Notes: generated by a model from the letters alone, not told the origin. A stretch of DNA of 64,000 bases from JASEJA01 sp038872535 (GCA_038872535.1 JAVZJY010000001.1:44468-108467); one strand, 5' to 3'; counted from the stretch's first letter, positions 25,078 to 34,087 are shown. Translations and numbers: made by a program.

Positions 25078-25935
25078 TTAATGGAAATTGCGTGGAAGTC
25101 TGAAATCCGCTCCCACCGTTCTATACTCCAGCTTAGGTGTTAATAACATTCTCCTTTTATGTTCCATGGAAAGCCATCGTCTTTTGATATTTTCCACAAG
25201 CTCCTCTTCTATATCTAATTGTTTGGCAATTTCCTTTGTTTCCATAAAATGTTCAAGTCCGTAAAGGATGAGGTCAAGAGTTTCATATTTTATGCCAAGT
25301 TCTGTTTCCGCCAGTTGCCCAGGCCATAAAGCAGGGGATGGGGGTTTTGTCAAGATTTCTTTTGGAATACCTATGTGTTGGGCAAGTTTTCGCACTTGTG
25401 TTTTATATAAGTCCATTATTGGCGATATGTCGGCTGCCACGTCTCCCCATTTTGTGAAGTAGCCCATCATTGTTTCTGATTTGTCTGAGCTTCCACATAC
25501 GAGCATGCTAAGTCTGTTAGCAAAATAATAAATGTAAATCATTCGAGTTCTTGCTTTTATATTTCCTTTGCACACTTTATCAGTTGGGTCAAACTCTGGT
25601 ATGGATTTGTAGAATGCTTCTAAAGTTGATGTAATGTCTATTGTTTTTGTTTTGAAGCCGAACTTTTTGGCTACAAGCTTCGCATGTTTAACGTCTTTAG
25701 TTTCATATGTTTCTTTTTCAGGCAGTATGAGCCCCAGAACTTTGTTGCCGCCTATGGCTAAGGCGGAAAGAGCGGCAGTGGTGGAGCTGTCGATGCCGCC
25801 GGATAACCCCAAAACTATGCCCTTAACTTTCGATTTTTCCACATAATCTTTTATGAAACGCTTTATCTTTACCTCAACTTCCTGAAAATCCAAATTTAGA
25901 ACCGAAGGTTTCAATTCCAAATGGTGCATCCTCAT
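25078..25935 (-). CDS. nadE: NAD synthetase, NH3-dependent type
   Basis: 285 residues of the ATP-pyrophosphatase (N-type) fold with the P loop VLGLSGGIDSSTTAALSA near residue 43, the substrate region KARTRMIYIYYFANRLSMLV and SDKSETMMGYFTKWGDVAAD near 165, and GKPPSPALWPGQ-like text (TKPPSPALWPGQLAETELGI). It adenylates and amidates nicotinic acid adenine dinucleotide to NAD. It has no fused glutaminase domain, but a nitrilase gene follows after 7 nt. ATG 25929 is an alternative start. Confidence 0.92.
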   Translation of the reverse strand: MRMHHLELKPSVLNLDFQEVEVKIKRFIKDYVEKSKVKGIVLGLSGGIDSSTTAALSALAIGGNKVLGLILPEKETYETKDVKHAKLVAKKFGFKTKTIDITSTLEAFYKSIPEFDPTDKVCKGNIKARTRMIYIYYFANRLSMLVCGSSDKSETMMGYFTKWGDVAADISPIMDLYKTQVRKLAQHIGIPKEILTKPPSPALWPGQLAETELGIKYETLDLILYGLEHFMETKEIAKQLDIEEELVENIKRRWLSMEHKRRMLLTPKLEYRTVGADFRLPRNFH

Positions 25936-26019
25936 TAATTTTTATGGTTATAAGTGTATTTAAGGACAAAAATAAAATACTGGGGCGATGTAAGCTTTAC
26001 GGTATAGAAGGATTTGAAA

Positions 26020-26286
26020 ATGGGACGAAGAAGGAGAAAAGTTGTTCGCATTCCTAAGAAACGATTACCTAAATTCTTCTCTTGCCCAAAATGTGGAAAA
26101 GAAGCGGTAAGAGTTGAAATTCTCCGCGAAGAAGGTCGCGCCATCGTGGGATGTGGCAGCTGCGGGTTAAAAGAAGAATTTAATGTTAAGCCAGCACAAA
26201 GCGAGATTGATGTTTACTGTTTGTTTACTGACAAACTTTATGGAAGTTCCAAAAAAGACGCAGCACCCAAAATGCAAAAGCCTTAG
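26020..26286 (+). CDS. Elf1-type transcription elongation factor homologue
   Basis: 88 residues from ATG 26020. A basic N-terminus (MGRRRRKVVRIPKKRLPKFF) is followed by a zinc ribbon CPKCG...CGSCG (residues about 22-50), the layout of Elf1, an RNA polymerase-associated elongation factor found in eukaryotes and some TACK archaea. An AGAAGGA ribosome site lies upstream. It is divergent from nadE and 6 nt before the GGGP synthase frame, so probably cotranscribed with it. Confidence 0.8.
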   Translation: MGRRRRKVVRIPKKRLPKFFSCPKCGKEAVRVEILREEGRAIVGCGSCGLKEEFNVKPAQSEIDVYCLFTDKLYGSSKKDAAPKMQKP

Positions 26287-26292
26287 GATAGG

Positions 26293-27057
26293 ATGGTCTT
26301 TATGGTAGGGCATATTGAGAAATACTTGCTTGAAAAAATCGAGTCTGAGGGCGCAATCCACATAACCCTCATAGATCCTGAAAAGGTTACACCACCGCAG
26401 GCTTCTAGAATTGTTACTAAAGCAACTTTAAGTGGGACTTCGGCTATAATGATTGGCGGTTCCACATTTGTTTCCACAACACATCTTGACGGCGTTGTTA
26501 AGGCAGTTAAGCGCACTGTGAAAGTTCCAGTAATTCTCTTCCCAAACAACATCACGGGTATAAGTCGCCATGCAGATGCTATATGGTTCATGTCTCTGCT
26601 AAACTCTGTCGACCCCTACTTCTTAATGGGCGCTCAAGTTTTAGGAGCCCCTCTTGTCAAGAAGTATCATTTAGAGCCCATACCAATGGGGTACATTATT
26701 ATTGGCGATGGTGGCACTGCAAGCATCGTTGGAAAAGCGGTTCCAGTTCCATACAATAAACCCGAGATTGCTGCTGCCCATGCTTTAGCTGGGCAATATT
26801 TAGGCATGCGTTTCATCTATTTAGAGGCTGGTTCTGGCGCTAAAAAGCCAGTTCCTCCTGAAATGATCCGCGTTGTTAAAAGCTACATTGATGTTCCCTT
26901 AATTGTTGGAGGAGGTATAAAAACCAGAGGACAAGCGTTGGCAGCGGCATCTGCAGGGGCAAACATCATAGTGACTGGCAACATTGTAGAGAACGCTGAG
27001 GTTAGGGAGAAGGTTTCTGAAATCATTGAAGGTATAAAAGGTCGTAAAGGTCTTTGA
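26293..27057 (+). CDS. Geranylgeranylglyceryl phosphate synthase
   Basis: 254-residue TIM-barrel prenyltransferase that makes the first ether bond of archaeal membrane lipids (sn-glycerol 1-phosphate plus geranylgeranyl diphosphate). Typical segments: HITLIDPEKV near residue 23, AIMIGGST near 51, ILFPNNITGIS near 80, FIYLEAGSGAKKPVP near 175, LIVGGGIKTRGQALAAASAGANIIVTG split near 200-225. The start may be ATG 26302. The stop overlaps the next frame (TTGA). Confidence 0.93.
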   Translation: MVFMVGHIEKYLLEKIESEGAIHITLIDPEKVTPPQASRIVTKATLSGTSAIMIGGSTFVSTTHLDGVVKAVKRTVKVPVILFPNNITGISRHADAIWFMSLLNSVDPYFLMGAQVLGAPLVKKYHLEPIPMGYIIIGDGGTASIVGKAVPVPYNKPEIAAAHALAGQYLGMRFIYLEAGSGAKKPVPPEMIRVVKSYIDVPLIVGGGIKTRGQALAAASAGANIIVTGNIVENAEVREKVSEIIEGIKGRKGL

Positions 27058-27365
27058 CCTCCTTTGAAAATTATTTTAATGCTTTGAAAAAGATTTTGGG
27101 AAATGAGAACGCCTATGAAATCTGGCCGAATTTTGAGCCTCAATTTGATGAACATGAATATGCATGGACCACTCTGAGGGGTTTAGGCGAAGTTTTACTG
27201 TTAAATTGTGGCGTGTGCGATGGGCCATCCGATTTGCGTCACGTGAACTGTAAAGAATGTGTTGAACGGCGAAGCAAAATTGCAAAAGAGGCTTATGAAA
27301 AAGCCACTGGGCGTTCTAAGGAAAAATGGTCCACTATATTTTTGTGTAGAATTCACACGGAATAA
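27054..27365 (+). CDS. Small uncharacterised protein with four clustered cysteines
   Basis: 103 residues starting at TTG 27054, which overlaps the GGGP synthase stop (TTGA); AAAGGT lies just upstream. LNCGVCDGPSDLRHVNCKECVERRSKIAKEA carries a C-x2-C...C-x2-C set near residues 52-71 that could bind zinc. No family recognised. The 4-nt overlap indicates cotranscription with the lipid gene; PolD large subunit follows 33 nt later. Confidence 0.6.
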   Translation: MTSFENYFNALKKILGNENAYEIWPNFEPQFDEHEYAWTTLRGLGEVLLLNCGVCDGPSDLRHVNCKECVERRSKIAKEAYEKATGRSKEKWSTIFLCRIHTE

Positions 27366-27398
27366 AAACGTTCCACCACGGTCCTTTTTGATTTTTCT

Positions 27399-30300
27399 AT
27401 GTCACAAAACCAAAATAAACCATTAAGACACAAAAAGGGTGCAGGGTATAGCATGAACAGTCAAATGAGCGAAACTTATAGACAATACTTAGAAAGTTTA
27501 GAAACCCAGCTTGAACAATTGTACACTTTAAGCCAAAAAGCAAGAGAAGAGGGATTTGACCCAGCACTGAAGCCTGAGTGCAAAATCGCCAAGGACTTAG
27601 CTGACCTTGTAGAAGGACTCGTTGGACCAAAAGGCGTTGCCGAAAGCATCAGAGATTTGAGTACAAAGCTTTCGAGGGAAGAATTAGCCTTTAAAATTGC
27701 TGAAGAAATTGTTTACGGCAAATTTGGACACATGGAAGCAGAAGCAGCAGCTGAACAAGCAGTGCGCACTGCCCTTGCAATTTTAACGGAAGGGCTTACT
27801 GCAGCGCCTTTACAAGGAGTGGCGAAGGTGAAAATTAAAACAAATTATGATAGGACGCGTTACCTTGCAGTTTATTTTGCTGGTCCAATACGCTCCGCTG
27901 GCNNNNNNNNNNNNNNNNNNNNNNNNNNNNNNNNNNNNNNNNNNNNNNNNNNNNNNNNNNNNNNNNNNNNNNNNNNNNNNNNNNNNNNNNNNNNNNNNNG
28001 TGGAACAGATCAAGCTTTAACATTGGTTGCGGCGGATTTTGTTCGCCGCTTGCTTGGCCTTGATCGTTATAAACCTACAGAAGATGAGATTTCGCGTTTC
28101 ATTGAGGAGATGAGACTTTATGAGCGTTCTGTAAGCCGCTTCCAATATCACGTTTCCGATGATGAACTTAAGAAGGCGCTTCAATGGCTTCCTGTGGAGG
28201 TAACAGGCACAGAATCCAATCCTATTGAAGTTTCTTCTTTTCGTAATCTTCCTCGAATTGAGACTAATCGTGTGAGAGGTGGGGCGCTTAGAGTTGTGAA
28301 TGATGGGGTTGTTGGGCGTTCTTCTAAAGTTTTAGCTATAGTTGAGAAACTTGGGATTTCAGGGTGGGATTGGCTTAGGGATTTTCGGAAAAAGTCTGAG
28401 AAAAAGTCTGCTGGGTTTATGGATGAGGTGATTGCTGGGCGCCCGATTTTTTCATTTCCAGCGGCTCGTGGTGGCTTCCGCTTAAGATATGGGCGAGCGC
28501 GGAATACTGGTTTGGCTGCTGTGGGTATTCATCCCGCAACTATGCTTGTGCTTCAAGGGTTTCTGGCGGCTGGTACCCAACTACGTTTAGAGCTTCCAGG
28601 AAAAGGCGGTGTTGTGGTTCCTGTGGATGCCATAGAACCGTCTATTGTTCTGTTAAGGGACGGGTCTGTTATTCGTGTGTCTGTGGAGAATTTTGCTCAT
28701 GTGAAAGATGAGATTTCTAAGGTTCTTTTTTTGGGCGACATTTTGATTAGTTTTGGGGATTTCTTGTATAATAGTAAACCTCTTGCGCCTTCTGGTTATG
28801 TTGAAGAGTGGTGGGCTGAAGACTTACAAAGGGTTATTACTGAAAAGTTTAATGGAAGCGCCCAAAGCGTCGCAGAGGTCACTAAAATTTCATCAGAGAG
28901 GCTAAAGGCTTTTTTGGAAGATCCGTTTGCCAATAAGCCAACAGTTAAAGAGGCTATAACCTTATCGTTAACGTTGTATGTGCCTCTCCATCCTTCTTTT
29001 ACATTTTTCTGGTCGAATCTTCGCTCATTTGAAGAGCTTGAACAGTTGCGAAGTTGGCTTCTTAACTCAAAAATACGGAAGGAAGATGATTTTGTTTGTG
29101 AAATTGTTGGAGAGATGCAACTAAGTGTCAAGCAAGCTTTGGAGGCGTTATGCTTACCACATAAAGTTTCAGAAGGAAAAATACTTATTACTGGAGCGGA
29201 TGCGCATGCGTTTTCTTTCTGCCTTGGTTATAATTCTACGAATGCTGCGGGCTTCTCTTCCGCCAAATCTCTCACAGAAGCAGTCAGTCGACTTGCTGGC
29301 GTAGAAATTAGAGAAAAGGCAGTGACGTTCGTTGGGGCGCGTATGGGGCGACCTGAAAAAGCAAAAAGGCGTGAGATGAAGCCCCTGGTTCACATTCTTT
29401 TTCCAGTGGGGTTGGCTGGTGGGACTCAAAGAGACATTGTGGAAGCAGCCAAAAAGGAGCGGGTTTTCGTGGAAGTTGTTAAACGTAAATGTCGAGTTTG
29501 CAATGCTTCTACTTTCAGAGTTAAATGTCCAACTTGTGGTTCTGAAACTGTTTATGAGAAAATTTGCCCTCGGTGTGGCAGAGTTTTGAACGGAGATGAG
29601 TGTCCAACGTGTAAGGTGCGAAGTAATCCCTACCAAAAACAAAGCGTCAATTTTAAGGAGTTGCTCGAAAATGCTTGCGAGCATTTAGGAGTGTCTATTC
29701 CGAAAATTTTGAAAGGTGTCAAGGGATTATCGAACGAGAGTAAAACCCCTGAAATTATAGAGAAGGGCATTTTACGGGCTAAGTATGATTTGTCGGTTTA
29801 CAAGGATGGGACAGTGCGTTTTGATGCCACAAATGCTCCTTTGACCCATTTTAAACCGTCTGAAATCGGAGTTTCTGTGGAGAGGCTTAAGCAACTTGGT
29901 TATAATTATGATGTGTATGGTGCACCCTTAGCAGATGTAAACCAATTATGTGAACTGAAAATTCAAGACGTCATAATTCCAGTAAAATGTGCGGAATATT
30001 TTGTTCGCGTTGCAAACTTTTTAGATGAACTTTTAACGAAAGTTTACAAGCTTTCGCCATATTACAATGTTAAGCGAATAGAAGACCTTGTTGGGCATCT
30101 TGTTGTTGGTTTGGCTCCGCACACTTCTGTTGGCATTCTGGGGCGCATCATTGGCTTTACAAATTTAAACATCTGTTATGCGCATCCAATTTGGCATTCA
30201 GCCAAACGCAGAGATTGCGATGGCGACGAAGATGCTCTGATGCTTGCTTTGGATACATTGCTCAACTTTTCTCGTGAGTATTTGCCAGCGCAAATTGGTG

Positions 30301-31067
30301 GAATAATGGATGCTCCTTTGCTTCTCATTCCACTTGTTAATCCGCAGGAGGTGCAAAGGCAAGCATATGATTTTGACGTTGCCTACACATACCCCGTAGA
30401 ATTTTACATGAAAACATTGGAAAACGTAGAAGCAAAACAAGTCAGTCGCATCATAGACCTCATTGAACATCGGTTAGGTACGGAAGCGCAGTTTGAAGGG
30501 TTCAAGTTTACAACCCCCGTCTCAAACATTAATATGGGCGTTTCTGAAAGTTCGTATAAACGGTTTAAAACAATGATTGAGAAGCTGACATGTCAACTTG
30601 ATTTGGCTGAGAAAATAGAGGCTGTGGATGCAAGAAAAGTGGCTTTGAAAGNNNNNNNNNNNNNNNNNNNNNNNNNNNNNNNNNNNNNNNNNNNNNNNNN
30701 NNNNNNNNNNNNNNNNNNNNNNNNNNNNNNNNNNNNNNNNNNNNNNNNGGTTTTAACAAAACATTTTATTCGAGACATAGCTGGAAACCTCCGAGCCTTT
30801 TCGATGCAGGGTTTCAGGTGTAAATCATGCAGCAAACGCTTTAGACGTTTACCGCTCCGCGGCAAATGCCCTGTATGTGGTGGAGAATTAACCCTAACCG
30901 TTTACCGTGGCGGTATTGAAAAGTATTTAGAGGCGGCGCAGCATTTGGTTGAAAAGTATGGTTTGCCACGATATTATTCCCAGAGAATTTTGCTTACGAA
31001 AGAGGAGATTAACTCTTTGTTTGAAGGAAAAAAGCCAAAACAAATTAGCCTAACAGATTTTGCTTGA
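27399..31067 (+). CDS. polC: DNA polymerase D large subunit DP2 (PolC), with two N runs
   Basis: The catalytic subunit of the archaeal two-subunit replicase, about 1190 real residues. Seen are YFAGPIRSAG...GTDQALTLVAADFVRRL near the N-terminus, zinc motifs (CRVCNASTFRVKCPTCGS, CPRCGRVLNGDECPTC), the catalytic region SAKRRDCDGDEDALMLALDTLL, and a C-terminal zinc module (FRCKSCSKRFRRLP, CPVCGG). Two 97-N runs (27903, 30652) interrupt it, but the protein on each side reads as contiguous when compared with the family. No intein is present at the RRDCDGDED site. Confidence 0.95.
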   Translation: MSQNQNKPLRHKKGAGYSMNSQMSETYRQYLESLETQLEQLYTLSQKAREEGFDPALKPECKIAKDLADLVEGLVGPKGVAESIRDLSTKLSREELAFKIAEEIVYGKFGHMEAEAAAEQAVRTALAILTEGLTAAPLQGVAKVKIKTNYDRTRYLAVYFAGPIRSAGXXXXXXXXXXXXXXXXXXXXXXXXXXXXXXXXXGTDQALTLVAADFVRRLLGLDRYKPTEDEISRFIEEMRLYERSVSRFQYHVSDDELKKALQWLPVEVTGTESNPIEVSSFRNLPRIETNRVRGGALRVVNDGVVGRSSKVLAIVEKLGISGWDWLRDFRKKSEKKSAGFMDEVIAGRPIFSFPAARGGFRLRYGRARNTGLAAVGIHPATMLVLQGFLAAGTQLRLELPGKGGVVVPVDAIEPSIVLLRDGSVIRVSVENFAHVKDEISKVLFLGDILISFGDFLYNSKPLAPSGYVEEWWAEDLQRVITEKFNGSAQSVAEVTKISSERLKAFLEDPFANKPTVKEAITLSLTLYVPLHPSFTFFWSNLRSFEELEQLRSWLLNSKIRKEDDFVCEIVGEMQLSVKQALEALCLPHKVSEGKILITGADAHAFSFCLGYNSTNAAGFSSAKSLTEAVSRLAGVEIREKAVTFVGARMGRPEKAKRREMKPLVHILFPVGLAGGTQRDIVEAAKKERVFVEVVKRKCRVCNASTFRVKCPTCGSETVYEKICPRCGRVLNGDECPTCKVRSNPYQKQSVNFKELLENACEHLGVSIPKILKGVKGLSNESKTPEIIEKGILRAKYDLSVYKDGTVRFDATNAPLTHFKPSEIGVSVERLKQLGYNYDVYGAPLADVNQLCELKIQDVIIPVKCAEYFVRVANFLDELLTKVYKLSPYYNVKRIEDLVGHLVVGLAPHTSVGILGRIIGFTNLNICYAHPIWHSAKRRDCDGDEDALMLALDTLLNFSREYLPAQIGGIMDAPLLLIPLVNPQEVQRQAYDFDVAYTYPVEFYMKTLENVEAKQVSRIIDLIEHRLGTEAQFEGFKFTTPVSNINMGVSESSYKRFKTMIEKLTCQLDLAEKIEAVDARKVALKXXXXXXXXXXXXXXXXXXXXXXXXXXXXXXXXXVLTKHFIRDIAGNLRAFSMQGFRCKSCSKRFRRLPLRGKCPVCGGELTLTVYRGGIEKYLEAAQHLVEKYGLPRYYSQRILLTKEEINSLFEGKKPKQISLTDFA
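27903..27999. other. Assembly gap (97 N) inside polC
   Basis: A run of 97 N. The flanks encode GPIRSAG and GTDQAL, which are adjacent in the DP2 family as I know it. Little or no DP2 coding sequence is therefore missing. All three N runs have the same length, so 97 is a placeholder, not a measured gap. Confidence 0.95.
30652..30748. other. Assembly gap (97 N) inside polC
   Basis: A run of 97 N. The flanks encode KVALK and VLTKHFIRDIAGNLRAF, again contiguous in the family. The ends share a G run (AAAG and GGTTTT), and removing two bases restores the frame. Confidence 0.95.
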
Positions 31068-31111
31068 GAAAACTTTTCTACGCCAACAACACATAATTGT
31101 TTTTGGTGAGC

Positions 31112-31384
31112 ATGTTAAAAGAGGCTTATCACCCTAATGCTTACCTGTCAAATATAAAAAATATTAAGCTAGGGCTTCGGGCACGAACCAAAATATTAAG
31201 TGTTTTGGATAAGGTTTCAGCGGACGCAAGAACAATCGCCAAAGAAACTGGAATGCATTACGGCGTTGCTATGCATCACCTAAAGCTTTTGGAAGCAGAA
31301 GGAATTGTGGAGCGCAAGGGCGGCAAACCGCATGTTTGGGCGGTCACTGGTTTAGGGCAGAAGCGGTTAGTGAACTTAGGTTAA
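31112..31384 (+). CDS. ArsR-like winged-helix transcription regulator
   Basis: About 90 residues from ATG 31112 (the open frame reaches TTG 31097). A single winged helix: LGLRARTKILSVLDKVSADA then RTIAKETGMHYGVAMHHLKL and LEAEGIVERKGGKPHVWAVT. No metal-binding Cys pair is visible, so the signal is unknown. Its stop overlaps the convergent DUF488-MazG gene by 4 nt. It follows polC by about 45 nt. Confidence 0.75.
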   Translation: MLKEAYHPNAYLSNIKNIKLGLRARTKILSVLDKVSADARTIAKETGMHYGVAMHHLKLLEAEGIVERKGGKPHVWAVTGLGQKRLVNLG

Positions 31385-32169
31385 AAGGGGCATTGGCATG
31401 GTGAACTCTTGCATTTTGGACATTTACCTTCGTATTTGTTAAGGGCTGCTTTTTCAAGGTTTACGTTTGTGACGTTTGCAAGCGAAGCCAACCATGCAAT
31501 AACATCCGCAAACTCATCTTCCAAAGCCTTCTTGTCATTTGCCTTTAATGCTTCTCCTAATTCTTTTACCTCGTCTACAAGCCAATTGTATGTTCCGAGG
31601 GCTCCACGTCTAGAGTCCTTATGAAAGTATAAGCGGTGCATCATTTTCTGAAACTCATATATATGCAATAATATTTCACCCTTCTCCTTATGAAACGAGC
31701 AGTTTTTAAGATAAAAAGGCATCTCAGCTTTCTGTTTGGTTAGGGACAGTGTTTTTTGTCCCTTCTCAATTATGTGTTGGACCTTAATGCCTTTTCTTTC
31801 TAAATGTGCTGAGATAAACCGTCTATGACAGCATTTTGGGTTCACTTCCATACACATGATGCATACGCGATTGCTTTGTGCAATTTCTAGAAGCTTTTTT
31901 ATGCCTTCTCTGAAAGTTTTTGTTCGCATGTGCTTTTTGTATCCGCCTTGCCTGTAGCCTCCAAGTTCTTTGCCAAGCCAAACATAATCTATGCCATGCT
32001 GTGGGAGCCACATTTCCATTTGTTCTTTCTTAAAACGTTCAATTTTTGATGTTGGAAAACTGCGAACATCCACGACAACTTGAATTTGATGCTCACTTAA
32101 CAGTTCTATAAAAGCATCTATTGTACGATTGCCATGCCCAATTGTCCATATTGTCGGCATCTCTTTCAT
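31381..32169 (-). CDS. DUF488-MazG fusion protein
   Basis: 262 residues in two parts. Residues 1-140 are a DUF488 domain (IWTIGHGNRTIDAFIELL, VDVRSFPTSK, VWLGKELGGYRQG, CIMCMEVNPKCCHRRF). Residues about 170-262 are a MazG-like NTP pyrophosphohydrolase (FHKDSRRGALGTYNWLVDEV then KELGEALKANDKKALEDEFADV, the EEVxE...ExxD metal pattern) ending in a Cys pair tail (CPKCKSSPCQC). MazG enzymes hydrolyse non-canonical NTPs. Both domains are usually separate proteins, so the fusion suggests a shared nucleotide or nucleic-acid housekeeping role. It is 21 nt after glyA on the same strand. Confidence 0.85.
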   Translation of the reverse strand: MKEMPTIWTIGHGNRTIDAFIELLSEHQIQVVVDVRSFPTSKIERFKKEQMEMWLPQHGIDYVWLGKELGGYRQGGYKKHMRTKTFREGIKKLLEIAQSNRVCIMCMEVNPKCCHRRFISAHLERKGIKVQHIIEKGQKTLSLTKQKAEMPFYLKNCSFHKEKGEILLHIYEFQKMMHRLYFHKDSRRGALGTYNWLVDEVKELGEALKANDKKALEDEFADVIAWLASLANVTNVNLEKAALNKYEGKCPKCKSSPCQCPF

Positions 32170-32190
32170 TTTTATCTAAATGAAGGGAAA

Positions 32191-33516
32191 CTAACGGATC
32201 TTTATGTATTTGTAGGCTTCTGTTGAGTTTTCAAAGCAGTAATGCACTTTTTGATAGCCTTTTCGGAACTCTGCCACATCTGCCCTTACCTTTTCTAATG
32301 GTTCTTTGTCTATTATTACTCGTTTGATGAATTCTGCTATTTCAATCATCTCTGACTCTTTCATTCCAAGCCTTGTGACTTCTGAAACTCCAAGTCTTAT
32401 TCCGCCTGGATGTTGGAAATGTCTTCCTTCCTTAATGTCCCATGGCAATAGGTTTCTGTTTATTATTATGTTTGCCTTTTCTAAAGTTTCCTCAAGTGTT
32501 CCACCGTCACCATATTTTGTAATGTCCACGATCATTACATGTGATTCCGTGAAGCCCTTATGTTCTGCTAAAACGTTAAATCCTCTTTCATAAAGGGCTT
32601 GAGCTAAAGCCTTTGCGTTCTTCACTATTTGATTTGCATATTCCCTTCCAAACTCGAGCATTTCCGCACATGCAATAGTAACGCCTGCAACAGCGTGCAA
32701 ATGGTGGTTACTCACCATTCCAGGGAAGGTTGCACGTTTTATTTTTTCAGCATGCTTATCCCATGAGAGGACTCCGCCATGTTGGGGTCCAAAGAAAGTC
32801 TTGTGTGTGCTTAGGCTTACAACATCTGCTCCTTCTCTAAGTGGGTCTTGGAATTGTCCTCCAGCAATTAAGCCAGCCACATGGGCGGCATCGTATCCCA
32901 CGGTTCCTCCTACGGAACGAATAATATCTGCAAGTTCTTTGATTGGATGAGGGAATGGAAAAACGCTTGCGCCGAACATGACAAGCTTCGGCGGTTTTCC
33001 TTCTGCTGCGAGCTTTTCAATTCTCTGCTTTGCCTTATCCACATCTATGTTCAATTCTTTATAATCTAAGGGCAAGTATTCAACAATTAAACCGTGAACT
33101 GTGCCTGCTGTTCCGCCCAACTCTTTTTTACCCATCGTTATATGTCCGCCACATGGAATGGATAACGCCATCATAGTGTCGCCTGGTTCTGTAAAAGCCG
33201 TGTAAACAACCAAGTTTGCCACGACCCCTGAAATTGGTCTGACGTCCACAAACTCTGCCCTAAAAAGTCTTTTCATGAGTTCGATGCATTTGTTCTCCAC
33301 TTGGTCTATGAAGCGGCAGCCAGCATAAACGCGTTCTCCTGGCCATCCTTCAGCATAACGGTTTCCAAAATCTGTTGTAAGGGCTTCACGGACGGCTGGG
33401 CTTGGAATGTTTTCGCTTGCTATAAGTGGAATGTTTTCTTGAAACCATTTGTGATGTTGTTCGAGGAGATTAAGCACATAATTATATTCGCCTCGGGAAC
33501 TCGACATTGCAACCAC
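32191..33516 (-). CDS. glyA: Serine hydroxymethyltransferase
   Basis: 441-residue PLP enzyme interconverting serine and glycine with a (methano)pterin or folate C1 carrier. Seen are NIPLIASENIPSPAVREAL near residue 28, GNRYAEGWPGERVYAG, YDAAHVAGLIAGGQ near 205 and the PLP lysine in VSLSTHKTFFGPQHGG near 238. Length and motifs are standard. It is transcribed minus, divergent from the Sec61-beta gene at 33619. Confidence 0.94.
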   Translation of the reverse strand: MVAMSSSRGEYNYVLNLLEQHHKWFQENIPLIASENIPSPAVREALTTDFGNRYAEGWPGERVYAGCRFIDQVENKCIELMKRLFRAEFVDVRPISGVVANLVVYTAFTEPGDTMMALSIPCGGHITMGKKELGGTAGTVHGLIVEYLPLDYKELNIDVDKAKQRIEKLAAEGKPPKLVMFGASVFPFPHPIKELADIIRSVGGTVGYDAAHVAGLIAGGQFQDPLREGADVVSLSTHKTFFGPQHGGVLSWDKHAEKIKRATFPGMVSNHHLHAVAGVTIACAEMLEFGREYANQIVKNAKALAQALYERGFNVLAEHKGFTESHVMIVDITKYGDGGTLEETLEKANIIINRNLLPWDIKEGRHFQHPGGIRLGVSEVTRLGMKESEMIEIAEFIKRVIIDKEPLEKVRADVAEFRKGYQKVHYCFENSTEAYKYIKIR

Positions 33517-33618
33517 CCTTTTGCATCAAACTATCACATATCCACAAATAAAAACTCTTTCGAAACAGCACAACATTAATAATGGAGATAAATCACCATA
33601 CTAAAAGGAGAACGCTAA

Positions 33619-33786
33619 ATGAGCAAGAAAAAGAAAGAGAAATCAGCACCTATGCCTGCTGCAAGCGCCGGACTCCTAAGATTCTTTGAAGAAGAGACGG
33701 AAGGAATAAAGGTTCGTCCGGAAATTCTTGTGGGTTTGGCAATAGCATTAATAGTTGTAGTTGTTTTAGCACGCGTTTTCCTTTAG
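33619..33786 (+). CDS. secG: Preprotein translocase subunit Sec61-beta (SecG), 55 residues
   Basis: A short gene from ATG 33619 to TAG 33786. The product has a basic N-terminus (MSKKKKEKSAPMPAASAGLL), the conserved RFFEEETEGIKVRPEI segment, and a single C-terminal TM helix (LVGLAIALIVVVVLARVF). This matches archaeal Sec61-beta, a tail-anchored subunit of the SecYEG/Sec61 channel. AAAGGAG lies about 10 nt upstream. It stands alone between glyA and the LSm-like gene. Confidence 0.92.
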   Translation: MSKKKKEKSAPMPAASAGLLRFFEEETEGIKVRPEILVGLAIALIVVVVLARVFL

Positions 33787-33799
33787 AATAGAGATACTT

Positions 33800-34087
33800 T
33801 TAGCGACGAGAAGGCGCATGCAAAACTTCTATTCGCTGCACAGAGTTTAAATGAATGAATATTTCGCTTCTTTCTTCTCTTCCAGCCACTTGTGGTATTG
33901 GTTGGGCTATAGTTGCCCGCATAATAATAGCCTCAGCTTCAGAAAGCCAAATTCCCGCTGGCTCTCTGGTTACAGCCGCCAAAGTTCCCTCAAAACCATA
34001 TGATGGGTCTAAGATTACACGCAGTTTCTTGCCTAGATTTTTTTCCAACATGTGAAATATTGTTGGGGGGATAGGCTGGTCTTGCAT
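33800..34087 (-). CDS. LSm-like RNA-binding fold protein (tentative)
   Basis: 95 residues from ATG 34087. The pattern NLGKKLRVILDPSYGFEGTL then AAVTREPAGIWLSEAE and a final EIFIHLNSVQRIEVL resembles an Sm fold: Sm1 strand turn with Gly, and a terminal strand near I/V residues. The usual Sm1 Asp-Asn and Sm2 RG signatures are not clear, so the assignment is weak. It is convergent with Sec61-beta, 13 nt apart. The open frame continues to 34147 but lacks features. Confidence 0.55.
   Translation of the reverse strand: MQDQPIPPTIFHMLEKNLGKKLRVILDPSYGFEGTLAAVTREPAGIWLSEAEAIIMRATIAQPIPQVAGREERSEIFIHLNSVQRIEVLHAPSRR

Noticed and set aside
27903..27999. An intein in the first polC gap
   Set aside because: The codon after the run is not Cys, Ser or Thr and no intein splice motif is visible. 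Kept only as a check in the gap finding.
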